This document shows, piece after piece, positions 51,990-61,236 of a stretch of 64,000 nt of DNA (position 1 is the first letter of the stretch; every line of letters begins with the position of its first letter). A program made the translations under genes and the position numbers. Under the pieces are notes generated by a model. The model did no database searches and had not been told where the DNA came from. It was given only the letters and a program-made list of their open reading frames with translations. The stretch comes from Streptococcus pseudopneumoniae. GTDB lineage: Bacteria; Bacillota; Bacilli; Lactobacillales; Streptococcaceae. The stretch covers positions 23,334 through 87,333 of the forward strand of contig NZ_JVKV01000052.1 of NCBI RefSeq assembly GCF_001072375.1, in the 5' to 3' direction.

Positions 51990-52328
51990 TTAACGAATTT
52001 GTTCAAAATGAAGGTGAACAGCAATGTGTTCTCCGTAACCACTTCTCTCTAAATCACGTTGCAAACGGTAAGAGATATAGTGTTCAGCGATGGTGATGTA
52101 ACCTGCACCAAGTAAGCGATGCTCAACCATTGATTGAATCATGCTGATTGTCGCACGCTCCACTTTTGCCTCTTCTAGATCCAAGACAACTTTCTTAGTT
52201 ACCTGAGCTAGATTTTGACGTAAATCATCTGTCAAAACATAAACCGTTTGAGCAGCTTTGAGAATGGCTTGATAGATTTTATCTGGATCAAAGTCGGCAA
52301 CTTGTCCATCACGTTTAATGACTTGCAT
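51990..52328 (-). CDS. Stand-alone ATP-cone domain protein
   Basis: 112 residues. MQVIKRDGQVADFDPDKIYQAILKA is the ATP-cone signature found in NrdR and ribonucleotide reductases, here without zinc ribbon or reductase domain. The second half (ERATISMIQSMVEHRLLGAGYITIAEHYISYRLQRD) completes the cone. It probably binds ATP/dATP and regulates a partner that is not visible here. AAGGAG precedes the ATG; it lies 12 bases after trmD, in the same operon. Confidence 0.85.
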   Translation of the reverse strand: MQVIKRDGQVADFDPDKIYQAILKAAQTVYVLTDDLRQNLAQVTKKVVLDLEEAKVERATISMIQSMVEHRLLGAGYITIAEHYISYRLQRDLERSGYGEHIAVHLHFEQIR

Positions 52329-52340
52329 AGGCTTCTCCTT

Positions 52341-53060
52341 TTAATTTATATTTTCTTTAATGTCTGCTAACATTTTGGCTTCTTCTGCTGTTAATTCGTA
52401 ATGTTCCAACAAATCTGGTCTACGCTCATAAGTTTTTTTGAGACTTTCATAGAGACGCCATTGACGAATCTTCTCATGGTGCCCACTCATAAGCACTTCT
52501 GGAACCACCATCCCACGATAATCATAAGGACGTGTGTACTGAGGATATTCGAGAAGCCCAGATGAGAAGCTATCATCTTGGTGACTGGTTTCCTTCCCAA
52601 TTACTTCTGGTATCAAGCGAACCGTCGCATCAATCATGGTCATTGCTGCCAGTTCTCCACCAGTTAGAACATAATCACCTAGGGAAATCTCATCTGTTAC
52701 CAAGGTCTTAATGCGTTCATCATAGCCCTCGTAGTGACCACAGATAAAGATGAGTTCCTCTTCTTGGGCTAAATCTTCAGCATAGGCTTGATCAAACTGC
52801 TTACCAGCAGGATCCAAAAGAATCACGCGCGGATTCTTCTTTTCAATAGCATCAAAGGCATCAAAAATCGGTTGCGCTCGTAGCAACATCCCTTGACCCC
52901 CGCCATATGGTTCATCATCGACATGCCGGGCCTTTTCAGCATATTCACGAAAATTATGATACTGGATATCTAAAAGCCCTTTTTCACGAGCTTTCCCAAC
53001 GATGGAATGTTCTAGAGGCGAGAACATCTCTGGAAAGAGGGTTAAAATATCAATCTTCAT
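52341..53060 (-). CDS. trmD: tRNA (guanine37-N1)-methyltransferase
   Basis: 239 residues. SPOUT-class knotted methyltransferase making m1G37, which prevents frameshifting. Motifs: [19 protein letters not shown] at the start, [28 protein letters not shown] and [21 protein letters not shown] (SAM-binding trefoil knot). It overlaps rimM by 11 bases, a classic pairing. Confidence 0.97.
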   Translation of the reverse strand: MKIDILTLFPEMFSPLEHSIVGKAREKGLLDIQYHNFREYAEKARHVDDEPYGGGQGMLLRAQPIFDAFDAIEKKNPRVILLDPAGKQFDQAYAEDLAQEEELIFICGHYEGYDERIKTLVTDEISLGDYVLTGGELAAMTMIDATVRLIPEVIGKETSHQDDSFSSGLLEYPQYTRPYDYRGMVVPEVLMSGHHEKIRQWRLYESLKKTYERRPDLLEHYELTAEEAKMLADIKENIN

Positions 53061-53568
53061 CGTCTAACCCTTCTAAGAGTTCTACATCCACACGCTTATT
53101 AGGAATATCTACATTGAGGACAACTGGTGGGATATAGGGTAAAAGCAGATCCCGTTTTCCCTTACGCTTAACTACCCAGACATCATTGGCACCTGGTTGA
53201 AGAATTTCCTTGATGGTTCCAATCAAGTTATCACCCTCGTAGACCTCTAGTCCAATAATCTCGTGATAGTAAAATTCACCCTCATCCAGGTCATTCAGGT
53301 TTTCTTCTGCAACCTTCAAACTGTAGCCCTTGTATTTTTCGATATCATTGATGTGATACATATCCTTAAATTTGATGATATCAAAGTTTTTATGCTTACG
53401 GTGACTCGCGATAGTCACTGTTTTAACAAATTGATCCTTCTCATCAAATAAGGCAAGCTCTGCACCTTTTTTAAAGCGTTCTTCCGAAAAATCCGTCACA
53501 GATAAGACTCTCATCTCACCTTGCAAACCTTGTGTATTGACGATTTTTCCAACGTTAAAATAGTTCAT
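53050..53568 (-). CDS. rimM: Ribosome maturation factor RimM
   Basis: 172 residues. N-terminal RimM beta-barrel ([24 protein letters not shown]) and C-terminal PRC-barrel-like domain ([21 protein letters not shown]...[13 protein letters not shown]). Helps assemble the 30S head with S19. AGGAG precedes the ATG. Confidence 0.96.
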   Translation of the reverse strand: MNYFNVGKIVNTQGLQGEMRVLSVTDFSEERFKKGAELALFDEKDQFVKTVTIASHRKHKNFDIIKFKDMYHINDIEKYKGYSLKVAEENLNDLDEGEFYYHEIIGLEVYEGDNLIGTIKEILQPGANDVWVVKRKGKRDLLLPYIPPVVLNVDIPNKRVDVELLEGLDDED

Positions 53569-53604
53569 TTGATCTCCTGTAATTTCCTTATCTCCATTTT
53601 CTTC

Positions 53605-54387
53605 TTACAATTTTTTAATAATATCTACAATTTTTTCTGATTCAGACCACTGTAAATAATGATGACTTCCACCTAGAATAAGTCTAGTCTTAGAAATCCA
53701 ATATTCTGATTCTCTGTACTCTTTTTCTCTATAAGCCTGACAAAAAATAAATACAGGGATGCGATCCGTTATTGACACATCCTCAAAATCTTCCTTGGTG
53801 ATCTCAACAGATACATGAAAGCCCGGAACTTGAGATTCCAACTCTGAGCCTTTTTCTTGCATTAATTCCCATATCTTTTTATTAATTTCAGGGCTAAAGG
53901 TGGTTTGAGTTAAGTTCTTAAAATAAAGTTCAGGACCGAATTCTTCAATCAGTCTCATTTGCTTTTCCATTTCTGGATAAGGATTCTTTGAAAAATCAGC
54001 AAACATTACTTTTTTAGTTGTCGGTTCAATCGCCACTAAAGCTTGACAATTAAAATCTTTGTTCATCAATTTGCAAGCTAAGATTCCACTCAAGCTATGA
54101 ACACAAAGTACATAATCAGAAATATTTAGTTTTTTAAGAATTTCATAAACTGCATCTACCAGATTGTCCAGATTTTTTCCAGCTAGGTTCTGAATCGAAC
54201 TCCTACCTGTGTTTGGAAAATCAATTGTCAAATAACCAATTGTGGGAGGAAGTTTTTCAAGTATAAGTGAAAAATTTTCATAACTTGGTAGCAAACCTGC
54301 TCCATTTAGACAAACTAGCACTTTCTTTTGCTTTTGATAAGTAACAAAGAGACTGCCAATTTCTGTAGATACTTCAAACCTCTTCAT
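53605..54387 (-). CDS. Alpha/beta hydrolase
   Basis: About 260 residues. Alpha/beta hydrolase fold: VLVCLNGAGLLPSYENF (oxyanion loop), TIDFPNTGRSS, nucleophile elbow VLCVHSLSGIL (Ser in HSLSG, an atypical GxSxG), and late LGGSHHYLQW with the probable catalytic His. Substrate unknown. The start is uncertain: ATG 54387 has weak GAGTGG upstream; ATG 54402 and TTG 54411 are alternatives. It interrupts the rimM-khpA-rpsP neighbourhood and may be a recent arrival. Confidence 0.75.
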   Translation of the reverse strand: MKRFEVSTEIGSLFVTYQKQKKVLVCLNGAGLLPSYENFSLILEKLPPTIGYLTIDFPNTGRSSIQNLAGKNLDNLVDAVYEILKKLNISDYVLCVHSLSGILACKLMNKDFNCQALVAIEPTTKKVMFADFSKNPYPEMEKQMRLIEEFGPELYFKNLTQTTFSPEINKKIWELMQEKGSELESQVPGFHVSVEITKEDFEDVSITDRIPVFIFCQAYREKEYRESEYWISKTRLILGGSHHYLQWSESEKIVDIIKKL

Positions 54388-54479
54388 AAAGAAACCACTC
54401 ATTCTATACAATGATTTATTATATACCCTTATCCTTTATTTTATCACGTTCCAGGGATTTTCACAAGTTGGAGAAAAAG

Positions 54480-54815
54480 CTAGTTCTGACCTTCGGCTTC
54501 TAAATATCCTTCCAAATCTCGTTCATGCTGATATTTGATAGCTGCCTTTTTGTCTTTTTCAAAAATGGTCTTGGTTAGATCAATGTCGTTGATGGCTGCA
54601 ATTGCAACGGTGTAGTGAATGATATCAGCCAGTTCTTTTGCAAGTTCCTCGTTAGAATCATGAACCCCTTCTTTTCGACCAGAGCGTCCATTTAAAACCT
54701 CAGCGACTTCTCCAACTTCCTCCACTAGCTTAATAAAAAGACCTTCCTCAGTCCGAGACTGCTGGTAATGTTCGAGTAAGTAGTCTTGTAATTGTCTAAA
54801 CGTTAAATCCTTCAT
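54480..54815 (-). CDS. MazG-like nucleotide pyrophosphohydrolase
   Basis: 111 residues. FRQLQDYLLEHYQQ...LFIKLVEEVGEVAEVLNGRSG...ELAKELADIIHYTVAIAAINDIDL has the MazG metal motif ExxE-x(n)-ExxD. Would cleave nucleoside triphosphates or related compounds to the monophosphate and pyrophosphate. ATG 54815 follows GGAG; the upstream in-frame part crosses a terminator, so it is not used. Confidence 0.85.
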   Translation of the reverse strand: MKDLTFRQLQDYLLEHYQQSRTEEGLFIKLVEEVGEVAEVLNGRSGRKEGVHDSNEELAKELADIIHYTVAIAAINDIDLTKTIFEKDKKAAIKYQHERDLEGYLEAEGQN

Positions 54816-54833
54816 ATCCTGCTCCTTACAAAA

Positions 54834-54860
54834 AAAAGCGAGACAATCCGTCCCGCTTTT
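54834..54860 (-). terminator. Terminator of rpsP-khpA
   Basis: AAAAGCG-(A)-GAC pairs with GTC-(C)-CGCTTTT; long T run on the minus strand. Confidence 0.8.
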
Positions 54861-54861
54861 C

Positions 54862-55101
54862 TTATTTTTCGTCAATAACGATTCTTACTTTTTTGTCTTC
54901 AGTTGGGACAGAGTAGACAATCGTTCTTATCGCAGAGATAGTGCGACCCTTACGACCAATCACACGACCCACATCGCTTTGGTCAAGATCCAAATGATAC
55001 TCCAAAAATTCTGGTGTATCTTCAATCTTGATAGTTAAGGCATCTGGTTGTGAAATCAAAGGTTTCACAATTGCAATAATGAGATTTTCAATCGTATCCA
55101 T
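54862..55101 (-). CDS. khpA: KH-domain RNA-binding protein KhpA
   Basis: 79 residues. Single type II KH domain with [14 protein letters not shown] (GxxG RNA-binding loop, preceded by [13 protein letters not shown]). With KhpB it forms a complex that controls cell elongation and sRNA stability in pneumococcus. Co-transcribed with rpsP, 19 bases downstream. Confidence 0.94.
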   Translation of the reverse strand: MDTIENLIIAIVKPLISQPDALTIKIEDTPEFLEYHLDLDQSDVGRVIGRKGRTISAIRTIVYSVPTEDKKVRIVIDEK

Positions 55102-55120
55102 CTGTCAACCTACTTTAGAA

Positions 55121-55393
55121 TTATTTAGAGAATTTAGAATCGTGGAATTTCTTCAATACGCCTTCTTTTGAAAGGATGTTACGTACTGTATCTGAAGGTT
55201 GAGCTCCATCAGCCAACCATGCAAGAACGCGGTCTTCTTTCAAAGTTACTTGGTTTTCAGCAACAAGTGGGTTGTAAGTTCCAACTGTTTCGATGAAACG
55301 TCCGTCACGTGGTGAACGTGAATCTGCTACGTTAATACGGTAGAAAGGTTTTTTCTTAGAACCCATACGAGTCAAACGGATTTTTACTGCCAT
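55121..55393 (-). CDS. rpsP: 30S ribosomal protein S16
   Basis: 90 residues. [35 protein letters not shown] is the S16 signature. Binds the 16S 5'/central domains. Promoter identified 70-95 bases upstream. Confidence 0.97.
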   Translation of the reverse strand: MAVKIRLTRMGSKKKPFYRINVADSRSPRDGRFIETVGTYNPLVAENQVTLKEDRVLAWLADGAQPSDTVRNILSKEGVLKKFHDSKFSK

Positions 55394-55459
55394 TTTTAAT
55401 ATCTCTTTTCTTTTATTTTTTAGTTCGGTGAAATAGCTAAGCTATTTAGCACATGTTCT

Positions 55460-55487
55460 ATTATAGCAGATTTCTGGATGGTGTCAA
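55460..55487 (-). promoter_or_regulatory. rpsP promoter
   Basis: Minus strand: -35 TTGACA (55487-55482), 16-base spacer, extended -10 TGCTATAAT (TATAAT 55465-55460). Confidence 0.75.
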
Positions 55488-55815
55488 GAAAAAAACTTGA
55501 CAGAGTTTAAAATTTTTAAATTTTTTAGACTAATAGGGATAAATTAGAAAGAAAAAATTAACTTCTACACCTACAAAGCTTATTCTGACAGACTTTATAA
55601 CAGTCTAAGAAAAAAAGTAGAGATTCATACAGTATCTAGATTTTCCAAAAATTCTTTATCATCAAATATTATTAACGAAACTATCCAAACCAAATCAGAT
55701 GCATTGCTTCAAAGAATTCTTTAGTTGTTTGACTAGCGAGGTCTTTAATTAAAAAATTTTTTCAAATAATTACCACATTGACACATAAAATTCTTGCTTT
55801 CTAAATTTAAGTGTG

Positions 55816-55858
55816 ATATATTTATAACATAACATTTAAATGTTATATATTTATAACA
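55816..55858 (+). promoter_or_regulatory. Operator of the membrane protein/XRE pair
   Basis: The 14-mer ATATATTTATAACA occurs twice (55816-55829, 55845-55858), 29 bp apart. Between them is the 18-bp perfect palindrome ATAACATTTAAATGTTAT (55829-55846). It ends about 15 bases before the ATG at 55875 and probably binds the XRE regulator of the operon. Confidence 0.55.
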
Positions 55859-55874
55859 CAAAAAGGAGTCTATC

Positions 55875-56453
55875 ATGAAAAAAAGTCAAAAAATGCTTGG
55901 CCTCATTGCAATGATTGCCGTAGCTCTCTTTATTGATTTTATTGTTTTATTTGGTTCTAATCTTAGTTGGGGACCCAAGTTAGTTATTACTGGTATTTCA
56001 GTGCCAGGTCAAATTGTAGCTATTTGGAGCTGGCTACATAAGAGTCAGAAAGGTAAGAGAAAGATTATTTTTGACTTGTCTGCTAAGCTTTACACGATAC
56101 TTGTGTCTGCAGCAAGCATTTTTTATACAGTAGGGATTTGGGTTTCGACCCCAAGCGAAAGTTCTGGTATTAAAGAATGGATTTTGGGAATTGGCCTCGT
56201 TATTGAAGTGATTGTATTTGGTTTTTTCTGTTTGAAAAATGTCAAGGAAACTCCGGACGAACGCTTTTATGCTAATTTAGCCAAGACAGCTAGCTTGATG
56301 TTTGTTTTTATACTAGGCGCACTGATGATTCTAGCAGTTATCATTGGGTATATAGGGTCTCTCACTCTTCACATGGGCCAGATCTTTATTAGCATAGCAG
56401 CCTTGATTTTCATCTTTGCGGTTGTCTATTTTATCTTGGAACGGAGAGGATAA
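55875..56453 (+). CDS. Six-span membrane protein paired with XRE regulator
   Basis: 192 residues, six hydrophobic segments (about 8-28, 33-52, 72-92, 103-122, 139-162, 168-188). A loop LKNVKETPDERFYANLAKTAS (about 124-144) resembles the 'DERF..N..KA..' loop of the DUF2178/DUF3169-type membrane proteins that travel with small XRE regulators. AAGGAG precedes the ATG; two bases separate it from the regulator gene. Function unknown, perhaps a membrane sensor. Confidence 0.75.
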   Translation: MKKSQKMLGLIAMIAVALFIDFIVLFGSNLSWGPKLVITGISVPGQIVAIWSWLHKSQKGKRKIIFDLSAKLYTILVSAASIFYTVGIWVSTPSESSGIKEWILGIGLVIEVIVFGFFCLKNVKETPDERFYANLAKTASLMFVFILGALMILAVIIGYIGSLTLHMGQIFISIAALIFIFAVVYFILERRG

Positions 56454-56455
56454 GC

Positions 56456-56680
56456 ATGGCCAAAGAAAGCAAGATTATTACTAATCTCAAATCTATTCGT
56501 GAGTCCACAGGCATGACCCAGCAGGAGTTAGCCGACCTCATCGGCATGCGACGCGAGACAATTCTGCACTTGGAAAATAACCGTTACAATCCTTCGCTGG
56601 AAATGGCTCTTAAAATTGCTCAAGTTTTTGATTTGAAAGTAGAAGACCTCTTTGAACTCAGACAGAAAGAGGAAGCATAA
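56456..56680 (+). CDS. XRE-family transcriptional regulator
   Basis: 74 residues, essentially one helix-turn-helix: LKSIRESTGMTQQELADLIGMRRETILHLENNRYNPSLEMALKIAQVFDLKVEDLFEL. Cro/C1 type with the common 'small regulator plus membrane partner' arrangement. The start is just two bases after the membrane gene; ribosome binding site AGAGGA. Likely binds the palindrome upstream of the operon. Confidence 0.9.
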   Translation: MAKESKIITNLKSIRESTGMTQQELADLIGMRRETILHLENNRYNPSLEMALKIAQVFDLKVEDLFELRQKEEA

Positions 56681-56980
56681 TTCTTTTCGAGACCTAGCAT
56701 TAAGTTCATTGATTAATTAGGAATTAAAGTCGAAAGAAAAATCCTTTGAAAATGTACTCTTAAAATATAGTAATTCTTTCGAATTAACGTTTACTAATTG
56801 TGATGCTTTACGAGCTTTCTTAAGATCTGGTTCCTAAATACTTTGAGTACACTTATGGCATTGATGCCTCAAAACAAGCGACTTTCTGGTTGGCTTCCTC
56901 TTAAACTGTCTTGTCACTAATATTTGAAATCCACTTTCAATTAGGGTACAATGGTAGAAATGATTTTTGAAAGGATTCCC
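56681..56980. other. 300-base gap before slrA
   Basis: Apart from the slrA promoter (TACAAT near 56947) I see no gene or terminator. Short open stretches look like decayed coding sequence but cannot be assigned. Confidence 0.3.
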
Positions 56981-57787
56981 ATGAAAAAAATAGCAACACT
57001 TCTATTAATCTCAACTTTTGCCCTTGCTGGATGTAGCAGTATCCAACGTAGTCTGCGGGGGGATGACTATGTAGATTCTAGCTTGGCTGCCGAAGAAAGT
57101 TCCAAAGCAGCCGCCCAATCTGCCAAGGATCTCAAGGATGCCTTGACAAATGAAAATGCCAATTTCCCGCAACTATCTAAAGAAGTTGCTGAAGATGAGG
57201 CGGAAGTCATTCTCCATACAAGTCAAGGAGATATCCGCATCAAACTCTTTCCAAAGCTAGCTCCGCTTGCGGTTGAAAATTTCCTAACTCATGCTAAGGA
57301 AGGCTACTACAATGGCATTACCTTCCACCGAGTGATTGATGGCTTCATGGTCCAGACTGGTGATCCAAAAGGGGATGGTACTGGTGGTGAATCCATCTGG
57401 CATGATAAGGACAAGACTAAAGACCAGGGAACTGGTTTCAAGAGCGAAATCTCTCCGTATCTCTATAACATTCGTGGTTCTCTCTCTATGGCCAATACTG
57501 GTCAACCAAATTCAAATGGTAGCCAGTTCTTCATCAACCAAAATACGACAGATATTTCTGCCAAACTCCCTACAAGTAGCTATCCAAAGAAAATTATCGA
57601 AGCCTACAAAGAAGGTGGAAATCCTAGTCTAGACGGTAAACACCCTGTCTTTGGTCAAGTCATCGACGGTATGGATGTTGTTGACAAGATTGCCAAGGCT
57701 GAAAAAGACGAAAAAGACAAACCAACTACTGCTATCACTATTGACAGCATTGAAATTGTTAAGGACTACGATTTCAGTAAAAAATAG
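56981..57787 (+). CDS. slrA: Lipoprotein peptidyl-prolyl isomerase SlrA (cyclophilin)
   Basis: 268 residues. Signal peptide with lipobox LAGC (Cys18). Cyclophilin domain from about residue 70: [65 protein letters not shown], with [15 protein letters not shown] (active Arg/Phe/Met/Gln) and NGSQFFI. Folds secreted proteins on the outer face of the membrane; the pneumococcal protein contributes to colonisation. ATG 56981 follows AAAGGA; an earlier in-frame start lacks a signal-peptide fit. Confidence 0.95.
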   Translation: MKKIATLLLISTFALAGCSSIQRSLRGDDYVDSSLAAEESSKAAAQSAKDLKDALTNENANFPQLSKEVAEDEAEVILHTSQGDIRIKLFPKLAPLAVENFLTHAKEGYYNGITFHRVIDGFMVQTGDPKGDGTGGESIWHDKDKTKDQGTGFKSEISPYLYNIRGSLSMANTGQPNSNGSQFFINQNTTDISAKLPTSSYPKKIIEAYKEGGNPSLDGKHPVFGQVIDGMDVVDKIAKAEKDEKDKPTTAITIDSIEIVKDYDFSKK

Positions 57788-57815
57788 GATGACCCTAAAA
57801 TAAGGAGATGAGACA

Positions 57816-58055
57816 ATGATTTTATTCTGGGGTTCGAAAGGTTACCAAAAGATCTTAGGACATACTCAAACCACTATCGAGTGTGGTCACTGTAACAATA
57901 CCGACACTTGGGAAATTTCAGAAACTGGACGTAAGTTTACCCTTTACTGGATTCCACTCTTTCCTTACGGAAAAACTTATTTCGTTTCTTGCCCGATTTG
58001 TCACTACGGTAAAGAAATCCAAAAATCTGATATTGAAACCTATTTGAATTACTAG
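57816..58055 (+). CDS. Zinc-ribbon domain protein
   Basis: 79 residues. Two CxxC pairs: CGHC (about residues 23-26) and CPIC (about 61-64), with a tryptophan/tyrosine-rich strand region between (WISETGRKFTLYWIPLFPYGKTYFVSC-like). This is the zinc_ribbon_15 type small protein. Function unknown. Follows slrA by 28 bases, AAGGAG before the ATG. Confidence 0.85.
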   Translation: MILFWGSKGYQKILGHTQTTIECGHCNNTDTWEISETGRKFTLYWIPLFPYGKTYFVSCPICHYGKEIQKSDIETYLNY

Positions 58056-58057
58056 CC

Positions 58058-58088
58058 AAAAAGCCAAGTCACACAGACTTGGCTTTTT
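58058..58088. terminator. Bidirectional terminator
   Basis: AAAAAGCCAAGTC (58058-58070) pairs with GACTTGGCTTTTT (58076-58088) between convergent genes. Confidence 0.92.
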
Positions 58089-58116
58089 ACTATTCTAGTT
58101 TTACGGAATTCTCTTT

Positions 58117-59658
58117 TTATGTCAACTCATTGAAATCCCAGATTTGATCCATCCATCCTTCGTAAAAGTCTGGTTCGTGACAAACCATGAGGATAGAACC
58201 CTTGTATTCTTTCAGAGCACGTTTGAGTTCGTCCTTGGCATCCACATCCAAGTGGTTGGTAGGTTCGTCAAGAACAAGGACATTATTCTCGCGGTTCATC
58301 AAGAGACAGAAACGAACCTTGGCTTGTTCCCCACCTGACAATACTTGGATTTGACTCTCGATATGTTTAGTCGTCAAACCACAACGGGCAAGGGCTGCAC
58401 GAACTTCGGCTTGATTGAGAGCTGGAAAGGCGTTCCAGACTGCTTCTAGTGGTGTCTGGCGATTGCCACCTTCCACTTCTTGCTCAAAGTAGCCAAGTTC
58501 TAGGTAGTCACCTCGCTCAACCTCCCCAGCAATTGGAGGAATGATTCCCAAAAGACTCTTCAAGAGAGTTGTTTTCCCGATACCGTTGGCACCGATGATA
58601 GCGACCTTTTGATTGCGCTCAAAGGTAAGATTCAATGGTTTAGTGAGGGGACGGTCGTAACCAATCTGCAAGTCCTTGGCTTGGAAGATAAAGCGTCCAG
58701 GTGTACGAGCTGGTTTAAAATCAAAGGAAGGTTTTGGTTTCTCGCTTTGAAGTTCGATGATATCCATCTTATCCAATTTCTTCTGGCGGGACATGGCCAT
58801 GTTTCGTGTTGCAACACGCGCCTTGTTTCGAGCCACAAAATCCTTGAGGTCAGCAATTTCTTTCTGTTGACGTTCATAGGCTGCCTCTAGTTGCGATTTC
58901 TTCATGGCATAGACTTCTTGGAACTGGTAGTAATCTCCAGAGTAGCGAGTCAACTGTTGATTTTCTACATGATAGACGATATTGATCACATCGTTTAGGA
59001 AAGGAATATCGTGAGAGATAAGAACAAAGGCATTTTCATAGTTCTGTAGATAGCGCTTGAGCCAGTCAATATGCTCAGCATCCAAATAGTTGGTAGGCTC
59101 ATCCAAAAGCAAGATATCTGGTTTTTCAAGGAGGAGTTTGGCTAAAAGTACCTTGGTTCTTTGTCCACCTGACAAGGCTGTAACGTCTGTATCCATACCA
59201 TAATCCATAACACCAAGAGCACGAGCAACTTCATCAATCTTAGCATCCAAGGTATAGAAGTCACGACTTTCCAAACGGTCTTGAAGTTCGCCAACTTCTT
59301 CCATCAATGCATCAATATCAGCTCCCTCTTCTGCCATTTCCATGTAGAGTTCATTGATACGTGCTTCTGCCTTAAATAACTCATCAAAAGCAGTACGAAG
59401 GACATCACGCACGGTTTGGCCTTCTTTTAACACAGCGTGCTGGTCAAGGTAGCCTGCTGTCACATATTTAGACCATTCCACCTTACCTTCATCAGGTAAC
59501 ATTTTACCAGTTACGATGCTCATGAAGGTTGATTTTCCTTCACCGTTAGCACCAACTAATCCGATGTGTTCACCTTTAAGGAGACGGAAGGACACGTCTT
59601 CAAAAATCGCACGGTCACCAAAACCGTGACTCAAATTTTTAACTTCTAAGATACTCAT
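58117..59658 (-). CDS. ABC-F family ATPase (translation factor type)
   Basis: 513 residues, two ABC domains joined by a charged linker, no membrane segment. Walker A GANGEGKST (about residues 35-43) and GANGIGKTT (about 350); signatures LSGGQRTKV and LSGGEQAKV; Walker B LLLDEPTNYLD and LVLDEPTNHLD. The linker (EAAYERQQKEIADLKDFVARNKARVATRNMAMSRQKKLDKM) is the P-site tRNA interaction motif of ABC-F proteins. YkpA/YbiT-like, acting at the ribosome rather than in transport; no evidence for antibiotic resistance type. Confidence 0.92.
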   Translation of the reverse strand: MSILEVKNLSHGFGDRAIFEDVSFRLLKGEHIGLVGANGEGKSTFMSIVTGKMLPDEGKVEWSKYVTAGYLDQHAVLKEGQTVRDVLRTAFDELFKAEARINELYMEMAEEGADIDALMEEVGELQDRLESRDFYTLDAKIDEVARALGVMDYGMDTDVTALSGGQRTKVLLAKLLLEKPDILLLDEPTNYLDAEHIDWLKRYLQNYENAFVLISHDIPFLNDVINIVYHVENQQLTRYSGDYYQFQEVYAMKKSQLEAAYERQQKEIADLKDFVARNKARVATRNMAMSRQKKLDKMDIIELQSEKPKPSFDFKPARTPGRFIFQAKDLQIGYDRPLTKPLNLTFERNQKVAIIGANGIGKTTLLKSLLGIIPPIAGEVERGDYLELGYFEQEVEGGNRQTPLEAVWNAFPALNQAEVRAALARCGLTTKHIESQIQVLSGGEQAKVRFCLLMNRENNVLVLDEPTNHLDVDAKDELKRALKEYKGSILMVCHEPDFYEGWMDQIWDFNELT

Positions 59659-59659
59659 T

Positions 59660-60133
59660 TTAATTCCTTATCTTGTGTTTATGTAATAGTTTATAGAGGA
59701 TCCAAGCTAGGTAGCCACCCAAAGTGTTGGTCCACAAATCATCAATCTCAAAGACCCGATTAAAATCAAAGAAAAAGTCTAAAGCTAGCTGTGTACACTC
59801 GATTCCCAAACTCAATAAAAAGCTAAACAAAATCACTTTCTTCGTTTTTCTTAATTTAGTATTGAGATAGAGAAGCTGGAAAATCAATGGAAAAAGCAAG
59901 AGGATATTTAAGGTATTCTGCAAAAAAATCCAAAATAGCTGAAAAAGGCTGGTTACTTCACCCAGTTTCCAAAAGGAGTTAAAAGGCGTCAAAAGAAAAA
60001 CCAGGCGTCCAAAAGTTTGAATACCTGGAGTTTCCACTCCTGTAGGAAGTTGAGGTTGGGGAGTAAAACAAAAACAGACGATACAAAGACTGTATAAAAG
60101 CACTCCCAAGCTTAGTAATGTTTTTCGATTCAT
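59660..60133 (-). CDS. VanZ-family membrane protein
   Basis: 157 residues, four or five hydrophobic segments. The VanZ pattern is ECTQLALDFFFDFNRVFEIDDLWTNTLGGYLAWIL (about residues 111-145). Related to VanZ, which gives low-level teicoplanin resistance, but the chromosomal members have unknown housekeeping roles. One base separates it from rlmN and from the ABC-F gene, so all are one operon. Confidence 0.88.
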   Translation of the reverse strand: MNRKTLLSLGVLLYSLCIVCFCFTPQPQLPTGVETPGIQTFGRLVFLLTPFNSFWKLGEVTSLFQLFWIFLQNTLNILLLFPLIFQLLYLNTKLRKTKKVILFSFLLSLGIECTQLALDFFFDFNRVFEIDDLWTNTLGGYLAWILYKLLHKHKIRN

Positions 60134-60134
60134 C

Positions 60135-61220
60135 TTATGGATTTACTTCAGCTACTGCTTTTTGACGATCACGCTTCATGGTATTTGAACGCAACTGTCC
60201 ACAAGCCGCATCGATATCTGTACCATGTTCCTGGCGAACGACACAGTTGACACCTTTTTTCTTGAGTGTATCATAGAAGGCCATGACACGCTCTTTAGGG
60301 CTTCGGCTATACTGGTCATGCTCACTAACTGGGTTGTAAGGAATCAAATTAACATATGACAATTTCTTGATATTCTTGAGCAATTCTGCCAACTCAAGTG
60401 CTTGTTCTACTCCATCATTGACTTCATTTAGCATGATATACTCAAAAGTTACACGGCGGTTGGTTGTTTCGATGTAATACTCGATAGCTGCAAAGAGTTT
60501 TTCAATCGGAAAGGCACGGTTAATCTTCATAATGCTTGAACGCAGTTCATTGTTTGGAGCATGAAGAGAAACAGCAAGGTTAACCTGTACTCCTTCATTG
60601 GCAAAATCACGAATCTTGTGAGCCAAACCTGAAGTTGATACGGTGATATGGCGAGCACCGATAGCCATCCCCTTATCGTCATTGATGGTACGGATAAAGT
60701 TCAAGACATTATTGTAGTTATCAAAAGGTTCTCCAATACCCATAACAACGATATGGCTTACACGTTCATCTTGTCCACGTTCATCAAAATATTTTTGGAC
60801 CAACATAATCTGCGCAACGATTTCCCCGTTATTAAGGTCACGTTGCTTCTTGATCAAACCTGATGCACAGAAGGTACAACCGATATTGCATCCTACCTGA
60901 GTTGTTACACAGACTGACAAACCATAGTGCTGACGCATCAGCACTGTCTCAATCAACATCCCATCTGGCAACTCAAAGAGATACTTCACAGTACCATCAG
61001 CTGATTCTTGAACGATGCGTTGTTTCAAAGGATTGACTACAAATTGATCATTGAGTTTGGCAATCAAATCCTTAGACAAGTTGGTCATTTCCTCAAATGA
61101 TTGGACACGTTTACGGTAAAGCCACTCCCAGATTTGGTCGGCACGGAATTTCTTTTCTCCCTGCTCCAAGACCCACTCTTGCATGCCTTGACGTGTTAAA
61201 CTATAAATCGACGGTTTCAT
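60135..61220 (-). CDS. rlmN: 23S rRNA/tRNA adenine-C2 methyltransferase RlmN
   Basis: 361 residues. Radical SAM enzyme making m2A2503 in 23S rRNA and m2A37 in some tRNAs. Cluster motif GCNIGCTFC (about residues 109-117), [12 protein letters not shown] (about 161) and the methyl-carrying Cys near [23 protein letters not shown] precedes the ATG. Confidence 0.96.
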   Translation of the reverse strand: MKPSIYSLTRQGMQEWVLEQGEKKFRADQIWEWLYRKRVQSFEEMTNLSKDLIAKLNDQFVVNPLKQRIVQESADGTVKYLFELPDGMLIETVLMRQHYGLSVCVTTQVGCNIGCTFCASGLIKKQRDLNNGEIVAQIMLVQKYFDERGQDERVSHIVVMGIGEPFDNYNNVLNFIRTINDDKGMAIGARHITVSTSGLAHKIRDFANEGVQVNLAVSLHAPNNELRSSIMKINRAFPIEKLFAAIEYYIETTNRRVTFEYIMLNEVNDGVEQALELAELLKNIKKLSYVNLIPYNPVSEHDQYSRSPKERVMAFYDTLKKKGVNCVVRQEHGTDIDAACGQLRSNTMKRDRQKAVAEVNP

Positions 61221-61236
61221 GTTTTCTCCTTATTCT

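Larger units (their letters stand above)
55394..55874. other. 481-base divergent region rpsP / membrane protein
   Basis: Holds the rpsP promoter at the left and the regulator operator at the right. Bases about 55490-55810 are very A/T rich and contain no gene, tRNA or clear hairpin that I can support. Confidence 0.5.

Noticed and set aside
56820..56940. Transposase remnant upstream of slrA
   Set aside because: Short open stretches only; no recognisable transposase motif or terminal repeats.
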